Origin: Shewanella sp. MBTL60-007
Lineage (GTDB): Bacteria > Pseudomonadota > Gammaproteobacteria > Enterobacterales > Shewanellaceae
Length of the DNA: 64,000 nt
Assembly (NCBI RefSeq): GCF_019654915.1
Contig: NZ_BPET01000017.1
Location: 1 to 64,000, forward strand
Reading direction: 5' to 3'
Positions 10,972 to 20,053 of this stretch are shown in pieces (the first letter of the stretch is position 1; every line of letters starts with the position of its first letter). Under the pieces are notes generated by a model that saw only the letters and a list, made by a program, of their open reading frames with translations, made no database searches and was not told the DNA's origin. Both the position numbers and the translations under genes were made by a program.

Positions 10972-11982
10972 ATGCCATTGGATACGAGCAATCAAGCTAT
11001 ACCGCTGATCCAGCGTCAAGATGTGGTATTTTTTGCAAGTTTGCTGAGGGGATTAGAGGGAAATATCTATCCATTGTTGCAAGAGGCAAAAGTGCCTGTT
11101 GACCTGTATTCGAACGAGAATAACTATGATTACCTTCCTGAAAATACGGTTAAAAACCTGATTCAGGCCTTGGGAGAGAAGTTAGATCACCAAGAGTTTA
11201 TTCAGCTCGTTAGCAGCGCTTGTAAGAATATCTATATTCCGGGCTTCATTAGACGCCTGACCCAAAGCGGCTCTTTAAAAGAGGCACTCGATGAGTTTGC
11301 TGAGCAATTAAAATCTAATCTGACTCATACTCAGGTGTATACCCAATTTACCGGGGGAAGCTGGTGGCTGGTTAGAGAAAAAGAGGGAGTGGATGAAGCA
11401 TGGTTTACCCATGCAGAGCTGTTTTCAGTTATTTTTATCAGTGAACTGCTATCAGCACTCACGGCTAATAAATGGCGTCCGAAACAAGTGGGGGTTCAGT
11501 CTTCTGATGATGCAGTGTTTTCCACTATACCACAATTGACTCGCAGCCAGTTTTTTACCAATAGACCAGTAACGGCCTTCTCTATCGAAGCAAGCTTAAT
11601 GACTGCACCCGTTAGCCATGCTTATATTTCGACTAAAGACCATGTTGTTGCCACTCCTTCACTAGATTGCTTTCTAGAAACCTTCAAGTTGGCGATTCAA
11701 CCCTATCTGTCTATGGGGAAACTGCCTATCAAGACTGCGGCGCAAATTCTTCATTTAAATGTAAGAACGCTGCAGCGGCGTTTAGCAAAAGAACAGGTTC
11801 AATATGGGGATATTGTCGAGGAGATGGTGCTTGATCAAACCTTAGATCTGTTAAAGTGCCCTTCATTAAAGATCACCTCAATTGCGATCAGGATGGGATA
11901 CTCTGACGCTGCACATTTTACCCGCGCATTTAAACGCCAAATGAATATGACCCCGAGTCAGTATCGTCGTCAATTCAGTTAA
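10972..11982 (+). CDS. AraC-family transcriptional regulator
   Basis: This is a DNA-binding regulator of 336 residues. Its C-terminal AraC domain carries two helix-turn-helix units: LNVRTLQRRLAKEQV and, after ITSIAIRMGYSD, AAHFTRAFKRQMNMTPSQYR. The N-terminal 230 residues resemble the arabinose-binding-like sensor domain of OruR/ArgR-type regulators, a loose match. ATG 10972 has an AGGGAGA ribosome site at good spacing; an in-frame ATG at 10945 has none. It lies 240 bases upstream of the exported amidohydrolase gene on the same strand, so that gene is a candidate target. The ligand is unknown. Confidence 0.88.
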   Translation: MPLDTSNQAIPLIQRQDVVFFASLLRGLEGNIYPLLQEAKVPVDLYSNENNYDYLPENTVKNLIQALGEKLDHQEFIQLVSSACKNIYIPGFIRRLTQSGSLKEALDEFAEQLKSNLTHTQVYTQFTGGSWWLVREKEGVDEAWFTHAELFSVIFISELLSALTANKWRPKQVGVQSSDDAVFSTIPQLTRSQFFTNRPVTAFSIEASLMTAPVSHAYISTKDHVVATPSLDCFLETFKLAIQPYLSMGKLPIKTAAQILHLNVRTLQRRLAKEQVQYGDIVEEMVLDQTLDLLKCPSLKITSIAIRMGYSDAAHFTRAFKRQMNMTPSQYRRQFS

Positions 11983-12220
11983 TCGCCTGCCAACTAGAAT
12001 CAAGTCATCAGCTTTTGCGTCTCGAGTTTGTTATTTGCTGTCGTCAAATGGCTATTATTCAACCTTGTGTTCGTCCAAAATTTGACCTAGCTTACAAAGT
12101 GTTAATTATTTGTAAACGCAAATAGTGTGTTTATATCGGCTAATTTTGTAACGCTTTTTTTAGTATGGAATGTTACGCGAGGTGATTTTTCACCAAGCAT
12201 GGATAACTTGAGGTGCATGA

Positions 12221-13600
12221 ATGAAAAACCGAACGTTGAAGATGTCTGTTGTTGCTGTTTCTTGCTCATTAGCTTTTTCTGTTAGCGCTGAGTCAACCTT
12301 GTTTACCAACGTTAATGTGTTTGACGGCAAAAAAGATGAGCTACTAACAAACTATCAAGTATTAGTGGTAGATAACAAGATCAGTAAAGTGTCTAGCGAA
12401 GCTATTGCTGCTCAAGGCGCAACAGTGATTGACGGCAAAGGTATGACATTAATGCCGGGACTTATCGAAGGTCACGGTCACCTGCAGATGAATGGCACTT
12501 CTTTACCGGATATTGAAAATAACCGTAACTGGGAAGAGTTGGCTGCACGTTCTGCGGCGCGGGCAAAATCGGCATTGATGTCTGGCTTTACCACTTGGCG
12601 TGATGCTGGTGGTATGGGGGCAGGCCTTAAAAAGACCATCGATAGCGGCGAGTTAGTGGGTCCTCGAATTTATCCGTCTGGCGCATTTATTGGCCCTACT
12701 GGATCACATGCGGATTTTCGTAACTTCACCACCCCAAATGAAACTTTTTATGGTCATAACTCTTCGGGCGGCCGCCTTGGTATGAGCTGCACCGCAGACA
12801 GTATTGGTGACATTAAAGCCTGTGCTCGTCAAAACTACATGCAAGGTGCAACGCAAATTAAGTTAATGTCCAGTGGCGGGGTAGCTTCATCATTTGACCC
12901 TTGGCAGCTCAATGCCTATTCGCTTGAGGAGCTTCAAGCTGCGGTCGAAGTAGCCAACGCCTACGGCTCCTACGCCATGTCTCATGCTTACAGTAAGGTA
13001 TCACTGCTGCGTAATTTGGAGGCGGGTGTCAAAACCCTAGAGCATGCCTTTATGTTTGACAAAGATGTCTATAGAGCAATGAAGAAAAATGATGCCTATA
13101 TGACCACCAACATGACGGCATTCTCACCCTATTTAGGCGAGATCGAAGCGATTAACTCCAACCCTGCTTCTGCGCGTAAAGCAAAAACAGCGCAAGCCGC
13201 TTTTGGTGACTACATCGACAATGTGAACAAGTATCAGCCTAAACTGGGTTTCCATGTGGATTGTGTCGGTGGCGTTGCCGCCTGTGAGCAGCAAGCTGAC
13301 CACTCTATTTACTTGAGCGGTAAGTTCTTTGGTAACCATTACACCTTGCTGTCGATGACATCGGTAAACGGTGAAATAGTCAAACTGGCGGGTGAAGTGT
13401 TAGACCCTTACTTTGAAGGTAAGCTTGGGGTCGTCGAAGAGGGCGCATATGCGGATCTTCTGTTAGTTGATGGTAACCCACTAGAAGATCTCACTGTGAT
13501 TGGTGCTAATGAGAAGTGGTTTGATGCACCTAAGCGTGATGGTATCGAGACGATGAAAATCATTATGAAAGACGGTGTGATTTATAAAAACACCCTGTAA
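12221..13600 (+). CDS. Exported metal-dependent amidohydrolase (imidazolonepropionase / Xaa-Pro dipeptidase-like)
   Basis: This predicted periplasmic hydrolase has 459 residues. A signal peptide ends at about VSAES (residues 1-23). The amidohydrolase barrel shows the HxH metal motif EGHGHL near residue 88, a possible carboxylated lysine in IKLMSSGG, and histidines in SHAYSK and LEHAF. The C-terminal strands carry EGAYADLLLVDGNPLEDL, typical of the family. The usual GTD aspartate motif is not obvious; HVDCVGG at about residue 345 may take its place. Relatives cleave N-acyl or prolyl dipeptides or cyclic amides, but the substrate cannot be read here. A GAGG ribosome site precedes the ATG. A strong hairpin follows, so it is probably monocistronic. 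Confidence 0.85.
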   Translation: MKNRTLKMSVVAVSCSLAFSVSAESTLFTNVNVFDGKKDELLTNYQVLVVDNKISKVSSEAIAAQGATVIDGKGMTLMPGLIEGHGHLQMNGTSLPDIENNRNWEELAARSAARAKSALMSGFTTWRDAGGMGAGLKKTIDSGELVGPRIYPSGAFIGPTGSHADFRNFTTPNETFYGHNSSGGRLGMSCTADSIGDIKACARQNYMQGATQIKLMSSGGVASSFDPWQLNAYSLEELQAAVEVANAYGSYAMSHAYSKVSLLRNLEAGVKTLEHAFMFDKDVYRAMKKNDAYMTTNMTAFSPYLGEIEAINSNPASARKAKTAQAAFGDYIDNVNKYQPKLGFHVDCVGGVAACEQQADHSIYLSGKFFGNHYTLLSMTSVNGEIVKLAGEVLDPYFEGKLGVVEEGAYADLLLVDGNPLEDLTVIGANEKWFDAPKRDGIETMKIIMKDGVIYKNTL

Positions 13601-13621
13601 GTTGATGTGTTGGTCTTATGG

Positions 13622-13651
13622 ATAAAGGCAAGCCATCTCGCTTGCCTTTAT
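13622..13651 (+). terminator. Hairpin terminator after the amidohydrolase gene
   Basis: Perfect 12-base arms (13622-13633 and 13640-13651) with a six-base loop end in TTTATAT, directly downstream of the amidohydrolase stop. Confidence 0.75.
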
Positions 13652-13745
13652 ATCAATGGGCTGTATCGATGAGCTTTTCGTAAAAGCGGATTGTAACTGC
13701 CTGTTTGTGTGACAAAGTTGACAAGAGCCGAATGTTGAGGGCGCG

Positions 13746-14474
13746 ATGAAGAAAGTATTATTAGTGTTGTTGAGCTTATCTTTTGCAGTTCATGCAAACT
13801 CTGAAATGTCAGATATACAAGCACTAGACATGCAAACATTAGATTGGCAAGTGCTGGCACCAATCATCAAGGAGCAAGATGTACATTTGCCCGATGTAAC
13901 AGAAAGCCAAAAACGACTACTGGCAACGGTTATTCAATTGCAAGATAGCGCAAAGCCAGTTGATAGAGAAAATGTCATGAAAGCACGGCAACGCTTAGCC
14001 GATGACGGTGTCGATGTTGATGCAGCGCTCGATGCTAGAGTGCGCTATATGTCGCTTGCGCAGCGAAAAGCCGAGAGCTTAAATACAGAGGTTAACGGTA
14101 AGCGGGTTAGCATGTCTGGCTTTGTGGTACCGACCAAGTTTAACGGCGTCAAAGCGACAGAGTTTCTGCTACTGCCTTATGCAGGTGCCTGTATCCATAT
14201 GCCGCCACCAGCGGCAAATCAAATAGTAAAACTGAGCTATCCAGCCGGATTTGAAGTTGAGAATGTACAATTTCCAGTGACGGTAAGTGGCACTATTAAC
14301 GCAGAGAAGAAAACGGAGCTGGTGCAACTGGTCGATGGCAAGATGAACGTCACTATGGGTTATGCCATGGATGCGCTAACGATTGAGAAATACTATGGTG
14401 ATGCGGTGCCAGCTCCAGTCGCTAAAGAGCAGCTAGATCGCAAAGGACATGATCATAAGGGCCATGCTCACTAA
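13746..14474 (+). CDS. Exported DUF3299 protein with histidine-rich tail
   Basis: This is a 242-residue protein with a signal peptide (cleavage near FAVHA-NSE). The core has the DUF3299 hallmark GACIHMPPPAANQ at about residue 155, preceded by MSGFVVPTKFNG. The function of the family is not established. The Cys-Ile-His and proline-rich motif, together with a C-terminal tail GHDHKGHAH holding four histidines, suggests metal binding; this is inference. Only 47 bases separate it from the porin gene, so the two are probably co-transcribed and the protein may act with that porin in the periplasm. The hairpin at 13622-13651 separates it from the amidohydrolase gene. Confidence 0.82.
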   Translation: MKKVLLVLLSLSFAVHANSEMSDIQALDMQTLDWQVLAPIIKEQDVHLPDVTESQKRLLATVIQLQDSAKPVDRENVMKARQRLADDGVDVDAALDARVRYMSLAQRKAESLNTEVNGKRVSMSGFVVPTKFNGVKATEFLLLPYAGACIHMPPPAANQIVKLSYPAGFEVENVQFPVTVSGTINAEKKTELVQLVDGKMNVTMGYAMDALTIEKYYGDAVPAPVAKEQLDRKGHDHKGHAH

Positions 14475-14521
14475 CTGATTGATACACATGGAATGAAAGA
14501 CGCGTAAACAAGGAAACCTGT

Positions 14522-15766
14522 ATGAATACAATGCGTATAGCAGTTTTAATCGGAGCCTGCTTTGCTTGTGGTGGCAGCCTATTTAGCGCTGTGAGTTATG
14601 CCAGTACCAGCTTTGGTAGCCCAAATACCGTTGATAACACCATCAAAGAGAATACCCGCAAGAAAGAATCTTGGCGTGAAAACCTAGCCAGTGAACATAA
14701 CCTGACTATAGGGCTTGATTATCAAGTGCTTGGGTTGTCGGCAAGTTCGCCTACCGAAGGCGGGGACGATAACTCTGCGGCGGGTGTTGCTCGATTTTAC
14801 GGTTCTTGGAATCTTACTGGGTTAGAGGGGGGGAATGTGGGTGGCTTAGTGTGGAAAGTTGAGCATCGACATGGTTATACCGATACCGCGCCTAAAGCCT
14901 ATTCATTTATTGAGCCAGGACTTGGCTACATTGGCATGATAGGTCCGGCATATAGCGACCAAGGCGGCCGACTGACCAACCTGTATTGGAAGCAGCAATT
15001 TAATCAGGGTAAAACTGCGTTAATGGCGGGCTACTTAGATACATCCGATTATGTCGATACCTATGCATTAGCAAGTCCGTGGACGGGGTTTACCAATCTC
15101 GCATTTAGTACAGGGGCTGGCGCAATTGGCCTGCCTGACGATGGGATTTTAGGGATTGCAGTTGGTCATATGCTCGATGATAATTTTTATATTATTGCTG
15201 GTGCTGCAGATGCGAAGGGGCGCTCTGATAAGCCTTTAGATGGCTTTGAGACTCTGTTTAATGACCATAAGCTGTTCACCTCATTGGAGTTTGGCTGGAC
15301 GGCATCACAGGAGCATATTTATACCGACAATGTACACCTGACTCTTTGGCATATTGATGGCGGTACCCAACATAATCTTACTCAGCCAAGCGAAAGCGGC
15401 CAAGGGGTCAACTTCTCCGCCAGTTTCTTTGTTACGCCGCAAATCATGCCTTTTGTCCGTGGCGGATTATCTGAAGGGGATGTGGCGCTATACGATAAAT
15501 CCTTAACTCTGGGAGTGGGTTACTTTGGTTTAGCTGGTGAGAAAAATAACTTAGGCTTTGCGATAAATTTTAGTGAGGTGAATGAAAGCTTAGGTAAGGC
15601 TTATGGCGTTACTGACGACAGGCAATTTACCTCAGAGCTTTATTACAACATGAGTATTGGTGAGTTTGTGCAGCTAACCCCTAATATTCAATATATTGAT
15701 AACCCTGCTATCTCAACAGAGGATGATACTTGGGTGCTTGGTTTGAGAGCGAGAGTGGCGTTCTAA
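14522..15766 (+). CDS. OprB-like carbohydrate porin family outer-membrane protein
   Basis: This is a 414-residue predicted beta-barrel. A signal peptide (residues 1-28, ending SYAST) precedes a mature protein of alternating hydrophobic and polar strands rich in Gly, Tyr and Trp. It ends in phenylalanine (RARVAF), the outer-membrane insertion signature. Blocks such as SWNLTGLEGGNVGG and WKVEHRHGYT fit carbohydrate-selective porins of the OprB family. The transported solute is unknown: there is no sugar operon here, and the partner gene encodes a DUF3299 protein with a His-rich tail, so a non-sugar solute is possible. An AGGAA ribosome site supports the ATG at 14522. Confidence 0.8.
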   Translation: MNTMRIAVLIGACFACGGSLFSAVSYASTSFGSPNTVDNTIKENTRKKESWRENLASEHNLTIGLDYQVLGLSASSPTEGGDDNSAAGVARFYGSWNLTGLEGGNVGGLVWKVEHRHGYTDTAPKAYSFIEPGLGYIGMIGPAYSDQGGRLTNLYWKQQFNQGKTALMAGYLDTSDYVDTYALASPWTGFTNLAFSTGAGAIGLPDDGILGIAVGHMLDDNFYIIAGAADAKGRSDKPLDGFETLFNDHKLFTSLEFGWTASQEHIYTDNVHLTLWHIDGGTQHNLTQPSESGQGVNFSASFFVTPQIMPFVRGGLSEGDVALYDKSLTLGVGYFGLAGEKNNLGFAINFSEVNESLGKAYGVTDDRQFTSELYYNMSIGEFVQLTPNIQYIDNPAISTEDDTWVLGLRARVAF

Positions 15767-15794
15767 TAAGCTTACGCATAATAAATCCATACGA

Positions 15795-15823
15795 AAAAGG
15801 CCTCTATTTAGAGGCCTTTTATA
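15795..15823. terminator. Bidirectional terminator between porin and trhP
   Basis: AAAAGGCCTCT (15795-15805) and AGAGGCCTTTT (15810-15820) form a tight hairpin with a four-base loop and A/T flanks on both sides. Confidence 0.88.
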
Positions 15824-15884
15824 CTTGCAGCGTTCTTTTTAAAACGGTTTTAAGAGCTCTGCAATACCGCTCAGGTAAGGAGTA

Positions 15885-17252
15885 TTAAGCAGTTGGCTGA
15901 TGCGGGTTACGGGTATCTTGCCCTTGTGGCAAGTTACGTAGTAACACGGCTTTGTCTAGCTCAACACCTGCAGGGACGTCTAGGAATACAAAGTGTCCAG
16001 AACCCAGACCTGCCTCAACACTTTCACCTTTGCGGTTAATTAGGCTATCAACCTTTATTGTTAGGTTACCTTGTGGTGTCATCACCTCAACACTGTCGCC
16101 AACAAGGAACTTGTTCTTCACATCAACTTCAGCAAAACCTGCTTCATTACGAACGCCTGTGAACTCGCCCACAAACTGCTGCGTATCGCTGATTGAGTAA
16201 CCGTAATCGTAATTTTGGTATTCATCATGTACGTGACGACGTAGGAAGCCTTCGGTGTAGCCTCGGTGTGCAAGACCTTCTAGGTTATGCATCAAGGTGC
16301 GGTCAAAGTCTTTACCCGCGACTGCGTCTTCAATCGCTTGGCGATAAAGCTGTGCGGTACGCGCAACATAATAGAAAGACTTAGTACGACCTTCAATTTT
16401 AAGTGAGTCGACGCCCATCTTGGTTAAGCGCTCTACGTGTTGAATTGCACGTAGGTCTTTTGAGTTCATGATGTAAGTACCATGCTCATCTTCAAACGCT
16501 GGCATATATTCGCCTGGACGTCCTGCTTCTTGAAGCAGTACGATTTGGTCTGAAGGCTGACCCGCGCCTAATGTTGGTGTTTCAATCTGTACTTCAGGAT
16601 TAACGGCAACCACATCGCCGCTCTCTGTTTGCTGGGCTTCATGGACATCGTACTTCCAGCGGCAAGCATTGGTACAAGTACCTTGGTTAGGATCACGCTT
16701 GTTGATATAACCAGATAATAGGCAGCGACCAGAATAGGCCATACAAAGTGCCCCGTGAACAAATACTTCTAATTCGATATCTGGGCAGCGCTGACGTATC
16801 TCTTCGATCTCATCAAGAGATAGCTCGCGAGAAAGAATGACTCGTTTGATACCTTGAGATTCCCAAAACTTAACCGACGCCCAGTTGATGGCGTTTGCCT
16901 GAACCGACAAGTGCACGACTTGATCTGGAAACGCTTCACGTACCATCATGATAAGACCAGGATCAGACATGATTAATGCGTCAGGTTGCATAGCAACCAC
17001 AGGCTCCATATCTTTGATGTAGGTTTTCAGTTTCGCGTTGTGCGGTGCAATATTGCTGACCACATAGAGCTTTTTGTTCAGGCTGTGGGCTTCTTTAATA
17101 CCAGCAGCCAGATTCTCCATTTTAAAGTCGTTATTACGTACGCGAAGACTATATCTTGGCTGGCCAGCATAAACTGCATCGGCGCCATAGGCAAAGGCGT
17201 AACGCATATTTTTTAACGTACCGGCGGGGGATAATAGCTCAGGTTTAAACAT
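15885..17252 (-). CDS. trhP: tRNA U34 5-hydroxylation protein TrhP (U32 family, formerly YegQ)
   Basis: TrhP makes 5-hydroxyuridine at the wobble position of tRNAs, the first step toward cmo5U, by an oxygen-independent route known to use prephenate and Fe-S chemistry. The 455-residue protein has the long U32 form: an N-terminal barrel starting MFKPELLSPAGTLKNMRYA, cysteines in HGALCMAYSGRCLLSGY and GTCTNACRWKYD, SLKIEGRTKSFYYV, and a C-terminal beta-barrel (EVMTPQGNLTIKV). It is paralogous to UbiU and UbiV in this window, giving three prephenate-type U32 hydroxylases within 12 kb. The gene appears monocistronic. Confidence 0.92.
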   Translation of the reverse strand: MFKPELLSPAGTLKNMRYAFAYGADAVYAGQPRYSLRVRNNDFKMENLAAGIKEAHSLNKKLYVVSNIAPHNAKLKTYIKDMEPVVAMQPDALIMSDPGLIMMVREAFPDQVVHLSVQANAINWASVKFWESQGIKRVILSRELSLDEIEEIRQRCPDIELEVFVHGALCMAYSGRCLLSGYINKRDPNQGTCTNACRWKYDVHEAQQTESGDVVAVNPEVQIETPTLGAGQPSDQIVLLQEAGRPGEYMPAFEDEHGTYIMNSKDLRAIQHVERLTKMGVDSLKIEGRTKSFYYVARTAQLYRQAIEDAVAGKDFDRTLMHNLEGLAHRGYTEGFLRRHVHDEYQNYDYGYSISDTQQFVGEFTGVRNEAGFAEVDVKNKFLVGDSVEVMTPQGNLTIKVDSLINRKGESVEAGLGSGHFVFLDVPAGVELDKAVLLRNLPQGQDTRNPHQPTA

Positions 17253-17541
17253 AATAGCTTCTCTGTTAACGGATAAGGGCTCGACAATCGGCCGCGCATT
17301 TTACTGAATGCGGGTGTGCTAATGCAAGAAAGTCAGCCGTATATAATAAGTGGATTCAGGTCGATCTGGGTCGTTTATTATAAAGTCTTGTGATCTGGTT
17401 ATCAATTTTTAAGCGATTTGACGCTAATCGTGGCACCTGGTTAAGTATTAGCCTTTTAATAACATTTTGAACACACGCTTAAAGCGTTCTGCTGATATAC
17501 TCAATTCGCTGCAAATTAATACGAATAGTAAGGGAGTCGGG

Positions 17542-18384
17542 ATGTCTACAGAGCATCAAGTATTAGTTGGTTTGTTGAAAAAGTTAAAATCAGACGCCTT
17601 AGTCTTACCTACCTTGCCAGAGGTAGCGATGCGGGTGCAGGAGGTTGCTGGCCGAGACGATGCCAGCCTCAAAGATGTGGCGATGATCATTGGTCAAGAC
17701 GCAGCAATTTCAGCTCGGGTGATCCGCATCGCTAATAGTGCCCTATACAGCCGCGGGATCCCTGCAGATAACCTTAACGCTGCGATTAATCGTATCGGTC
17801 TGATGCAGATAAAGTCGATTGCAACCTCGATAGCGATGGAGCAACTCTTCATCTCGACTAATCAGATGGTATGGCAGGTGATGGATGAGGTGTGGAACTC
17901 TTCAATTGATGTTACCTCTGCTGCATGTGCCATGTTACAGCGATATAATGAGACCCATCCGGGAAGTAACCTAAATTATGACACTATGACACTTGCTGGA
18001 CTTGTGCATAATATCGGGGCATTACCTGTATTGACCGAGGCTGAGGCACAGCCGGAGTTATTCGATAGCATTGAGTTATTGCGTAGCTTGGTTAAAAAGT
18101 TACAGGGGCCGCTAGGCCGTGCAGTATTGAGCAGCTGGGAGTTTTCGCCAGATGTGATGGAAGTGGTCGAACGCTGGGCCGATCTTACTTATAGTGCGGA
18201 GCGAGTTACATATTTGGATTTCATTCGAGCTGCTGCTTTTTATACGGGGGAGCTGAAAGCGGGTGCAGATTTAGAGCAAAGAATGGCTGTATTTATTGAG
18301 CGCGGCTTACCTGTATCGACCGAAGAATTGACCAGCGAAAAATTTTTAGAGACCTATCAATCTATTAAGGCTAGTTACGAATAA
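17542..18384 (+). CDS. HDOD domain signalling protein
   Basis: This is a 280-residue protein whose central part is an HDOD domain (about residues 15-210). Typical segments are LPTLPEVAMRVQEVAG, IGQDAAISARVIRIANSALYS and LAGLVHNIGALPVL. HDOD domains lack phosphohydrolase activity and serve as regulatory or interaction modules in signalling and biofilm control. ATG 17542 with a GGGAG ribosome site is preferred over an upstream in-frame ATG at 17467. It is followed after 126 bases by a GGDEF/EAL protein on the same strand, so both may serve one signalling output. The partner is unknown. Confidence 0.88.
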   Translation: MSTEHQVLVGLLKKLKSDALVLPTLPEVAMRVQEVAGRDDASLKDVAMIIGQDAAISARVIRIANSALYSRGIPADNLNAAINRIGLMQIKSIATSIAMEQLFISTNQMVWQVMDEVWNSSIDVTSAACAMLQRYNETHPGSNLNYDTMTLAGLVHNIGALPVLTEAEAQPELFDSIELLRSLVKKLQGPLGRAVLSSWEFSPDVMEVVERWADLTYSAERVTYLDFIRAAAFYTGELKAGADLEQRMAVFIERGLPVSTEELTSEKFLETYQSIKASYE

Positions 18385-18510
18385 GTGAGCCCACTAATAT
18401 AGTGCTAGTGAGCAAAGGGAAACTATAGTGTTTAGTGGCGTAGGTGCGGCTAGGCGCTATAGTTTATAGCAGAATAAGTTGAGATTTTAGAACGGATAAA
18501 GTACTCATAT

Positions 18511-19986
18511 ATGGACAGTTTTAGGATGATTTCCGCTGTGTGTTTATTACTGCTCATTTTGTTAGTATGGGTATTGTGGCAACACCATAGACTGCGTAAT
18601 CAAGTTAATAAGCTGTTTAACAATCTCTCCCTTAAAGATATCAAACTCTCCTCTAGTCCGCCCTCTATAGCCGCTAAATTGGCTAACTTACATGAGCTAA
18701 TTACAGGGCTCTATGCCCAGACTCGACAAACTGAACGAGATAAACTCACCGAGCTTGATAATCGTTTAACTATGAAGCGTAAGATGGCGGCCATGATGCC
18801 GTTAGATAAAGGTAGTTTGGTGCTACTCGATATCTATCGTTTTCGCTACGTGAATGACCTATTTGGTTTTAACTTTGGCGATGAGCTGCTTAAGCAGATA
18901 GCCGCCAGAGTGAGAAGCCTTGCCCCCGAAAGTTCGCTGATTGCCAGGATGAATGAAGATGAGTTTCTTATCTATTTCACCAGTGCAATGACCGAGCCGC
19001 AACTAAAGTTGCTTATCGATAGATTACAGCTTCCCTATGACATTTTTGGGAGCATCATTACCACAAGAGTACAGATGGGACATCTGGCGTTAGAGCCGTT
19101 TCATAGTGATATTAGTACCATGCTACGTAGGCTCGACTTAGCGCTAAAAAAAGCCAAGACCCACGATGTGGCACTGTCAGAGTACTTGTTGGGTGATGAT
19201 GTCGTGCAGTTAAGAGAAGTGTCGATTATTAATAGTCTTGCTAAGGCGCTGCGTGACGGTGAGCTTTATATGGTGTATCAACCCAAACAAAGCATTCCCA
19301 AAGGAGGTTGCCATCAAGTAGAGGCGTTAATGCGCTGGGATCACCCGTTACTGGGTAATATCTCTCCCGCGGAGTTTATTCCATTAGCCGAATATTCCGG
19401 CATGATAGATATCGTTAGCCAATGGGTCTTGGACGAGGTTTTTGCTCAGCAGGCCCTATGGCTGCAAAGGGGGATAAAGCTGCAAGTAGCGGTTAACCTA
19501 TCGACTCAAGATCTGCGTAACGTCTCTTTGATCAGTGGCATAGAAGCAAGGCTAGAGCAGTACCAGTTCAAAGCGGATGTGATTTCGATAGAGATCACCG
19601 AAAGCAAGCTGATGCAAGATCTCAACGGAGCGGTTGCCACCATTAAACGTTTACGTCAAATTGGCATCGATGTGGCTATCGATGACTTTGGTACAGGTCA
19701 CTCCTCGTTAGCTTACCTTAAGTACTTACCTGTTGATGAAGTGAAGATAGATAAGGCATTTTTGGATGATTTAGAAGTTGACGAAAGAGCTCGCCATATT
19801 ATGGATACCAGTATCCGTTTAGCTAAAGGCCTTGGCTTTAGGGTGACTGTCGAAGGGGTGGAAACCGAAGATGTATTACAGTTACTGCTCGGTATGGGCG
19901 TCGATAAAGTTCAAGGTGATATTTTTTCTAAGCCTTTAACGGCTAAAGAGTTGGAGTCCCGCTGGCCAAAAATAAGTAAGGCGTAA
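18511..19986 (+). CDS. Membrane-anchored EAL phosphodiesterase with degenerate GGDEF domain
   Basis: This is probably a cyclic-di-GMP phosphodiesterase of 491 residues. One N-terminal membrane helix (residues 8-24) is followed by a GGDEF-like domain whose signature is NEDEF (about residue 148) rather than GGDEF, so cyclase activity is unlikely. The EAL domain (about 235-488) keeps VEALMRW, AVNLS, IEITES, AIDDFGTGHSS, VKIDKAF and EGVET, the residues expected for metal binding and hydrolysis. There is no periplasmic sensor. The degenerate GGDEF may bind GTP as a regulator, as known for similar proteins. It lies directly downstream of the HDOD gene. Confidence 0.92.
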   Translation: MDSFRMISAVCLLLLILLVWVLWQHHRLRNQVNKLFNNLSLKDIKLSSSPPSIAAKLANLHELITGLYAQTRQTERDKLTELDNRLTMKRKMAAMMPLDKGSLVLLDIYRFRYVNDLFGFNFGDELLKQIAARVRSLAPESSLIARMNEDEFLIYFTSAMTEPQLKLLIDRLQLPYDIFGSIITTRVQMGHLALEPFHSDISTMLRRLDLALKKAKTHDVALSEYLLGDDVVQLREVSIINSLAKALRDGELYMVYQPKQSIPKGGCHQVEALMRWDHPLLGNISPAEFIPLAEYSGMIDIVSQWVLDEVFAQQALWLQRGIKLQVAVNLSTQDLRNVSLISGIEARLEQYQFKADVISIEITESKLMQDLNGAVATIKRLRQIGIDVAIDDFGTGHSSLAYLKYLPVDEVKIDKAFLDDLEVDERARHIMDTSIRLAKGLGFRVTVEGVETEDVLQLLLGMGVDKVQGDIFSKPLTAKELESRWPKISKA

Positions 19987-20002
19987 CACGCTAAAAATAA
20001 AC

Positions 20003-20037
20003 AGGTAAGTCGCTGGCTAGATTGCAGACTTACCTTT
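20003..20037. terminator. Probable hairpin terminator between convergent genes
   Basis: AGGTAAGTC (20003-20011) and GACTTACCT (20027-20035) form 9-base arms around a 15-base loop with a short T run, between the EAL gene and the thioesterase gene. Confidence 0.55.
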
Positions 20038-20053
20038 GTTGTTTGGGCTGCGT

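Noticed and set aside
12181..12194. GGTGA/TCACC dyad just upstream of the amidohydrolase gene
   Set aside because: The arms are only five bases and lie next to the ribosome site; this is likely to be chance.
18950..18972. NEDEF as a sequencing or frame error in a GGDEF domain
   Set aside because: The frame is unbroken, neighbouring residues are intact and degenerate GGDEF domains ahead of EAL are common.
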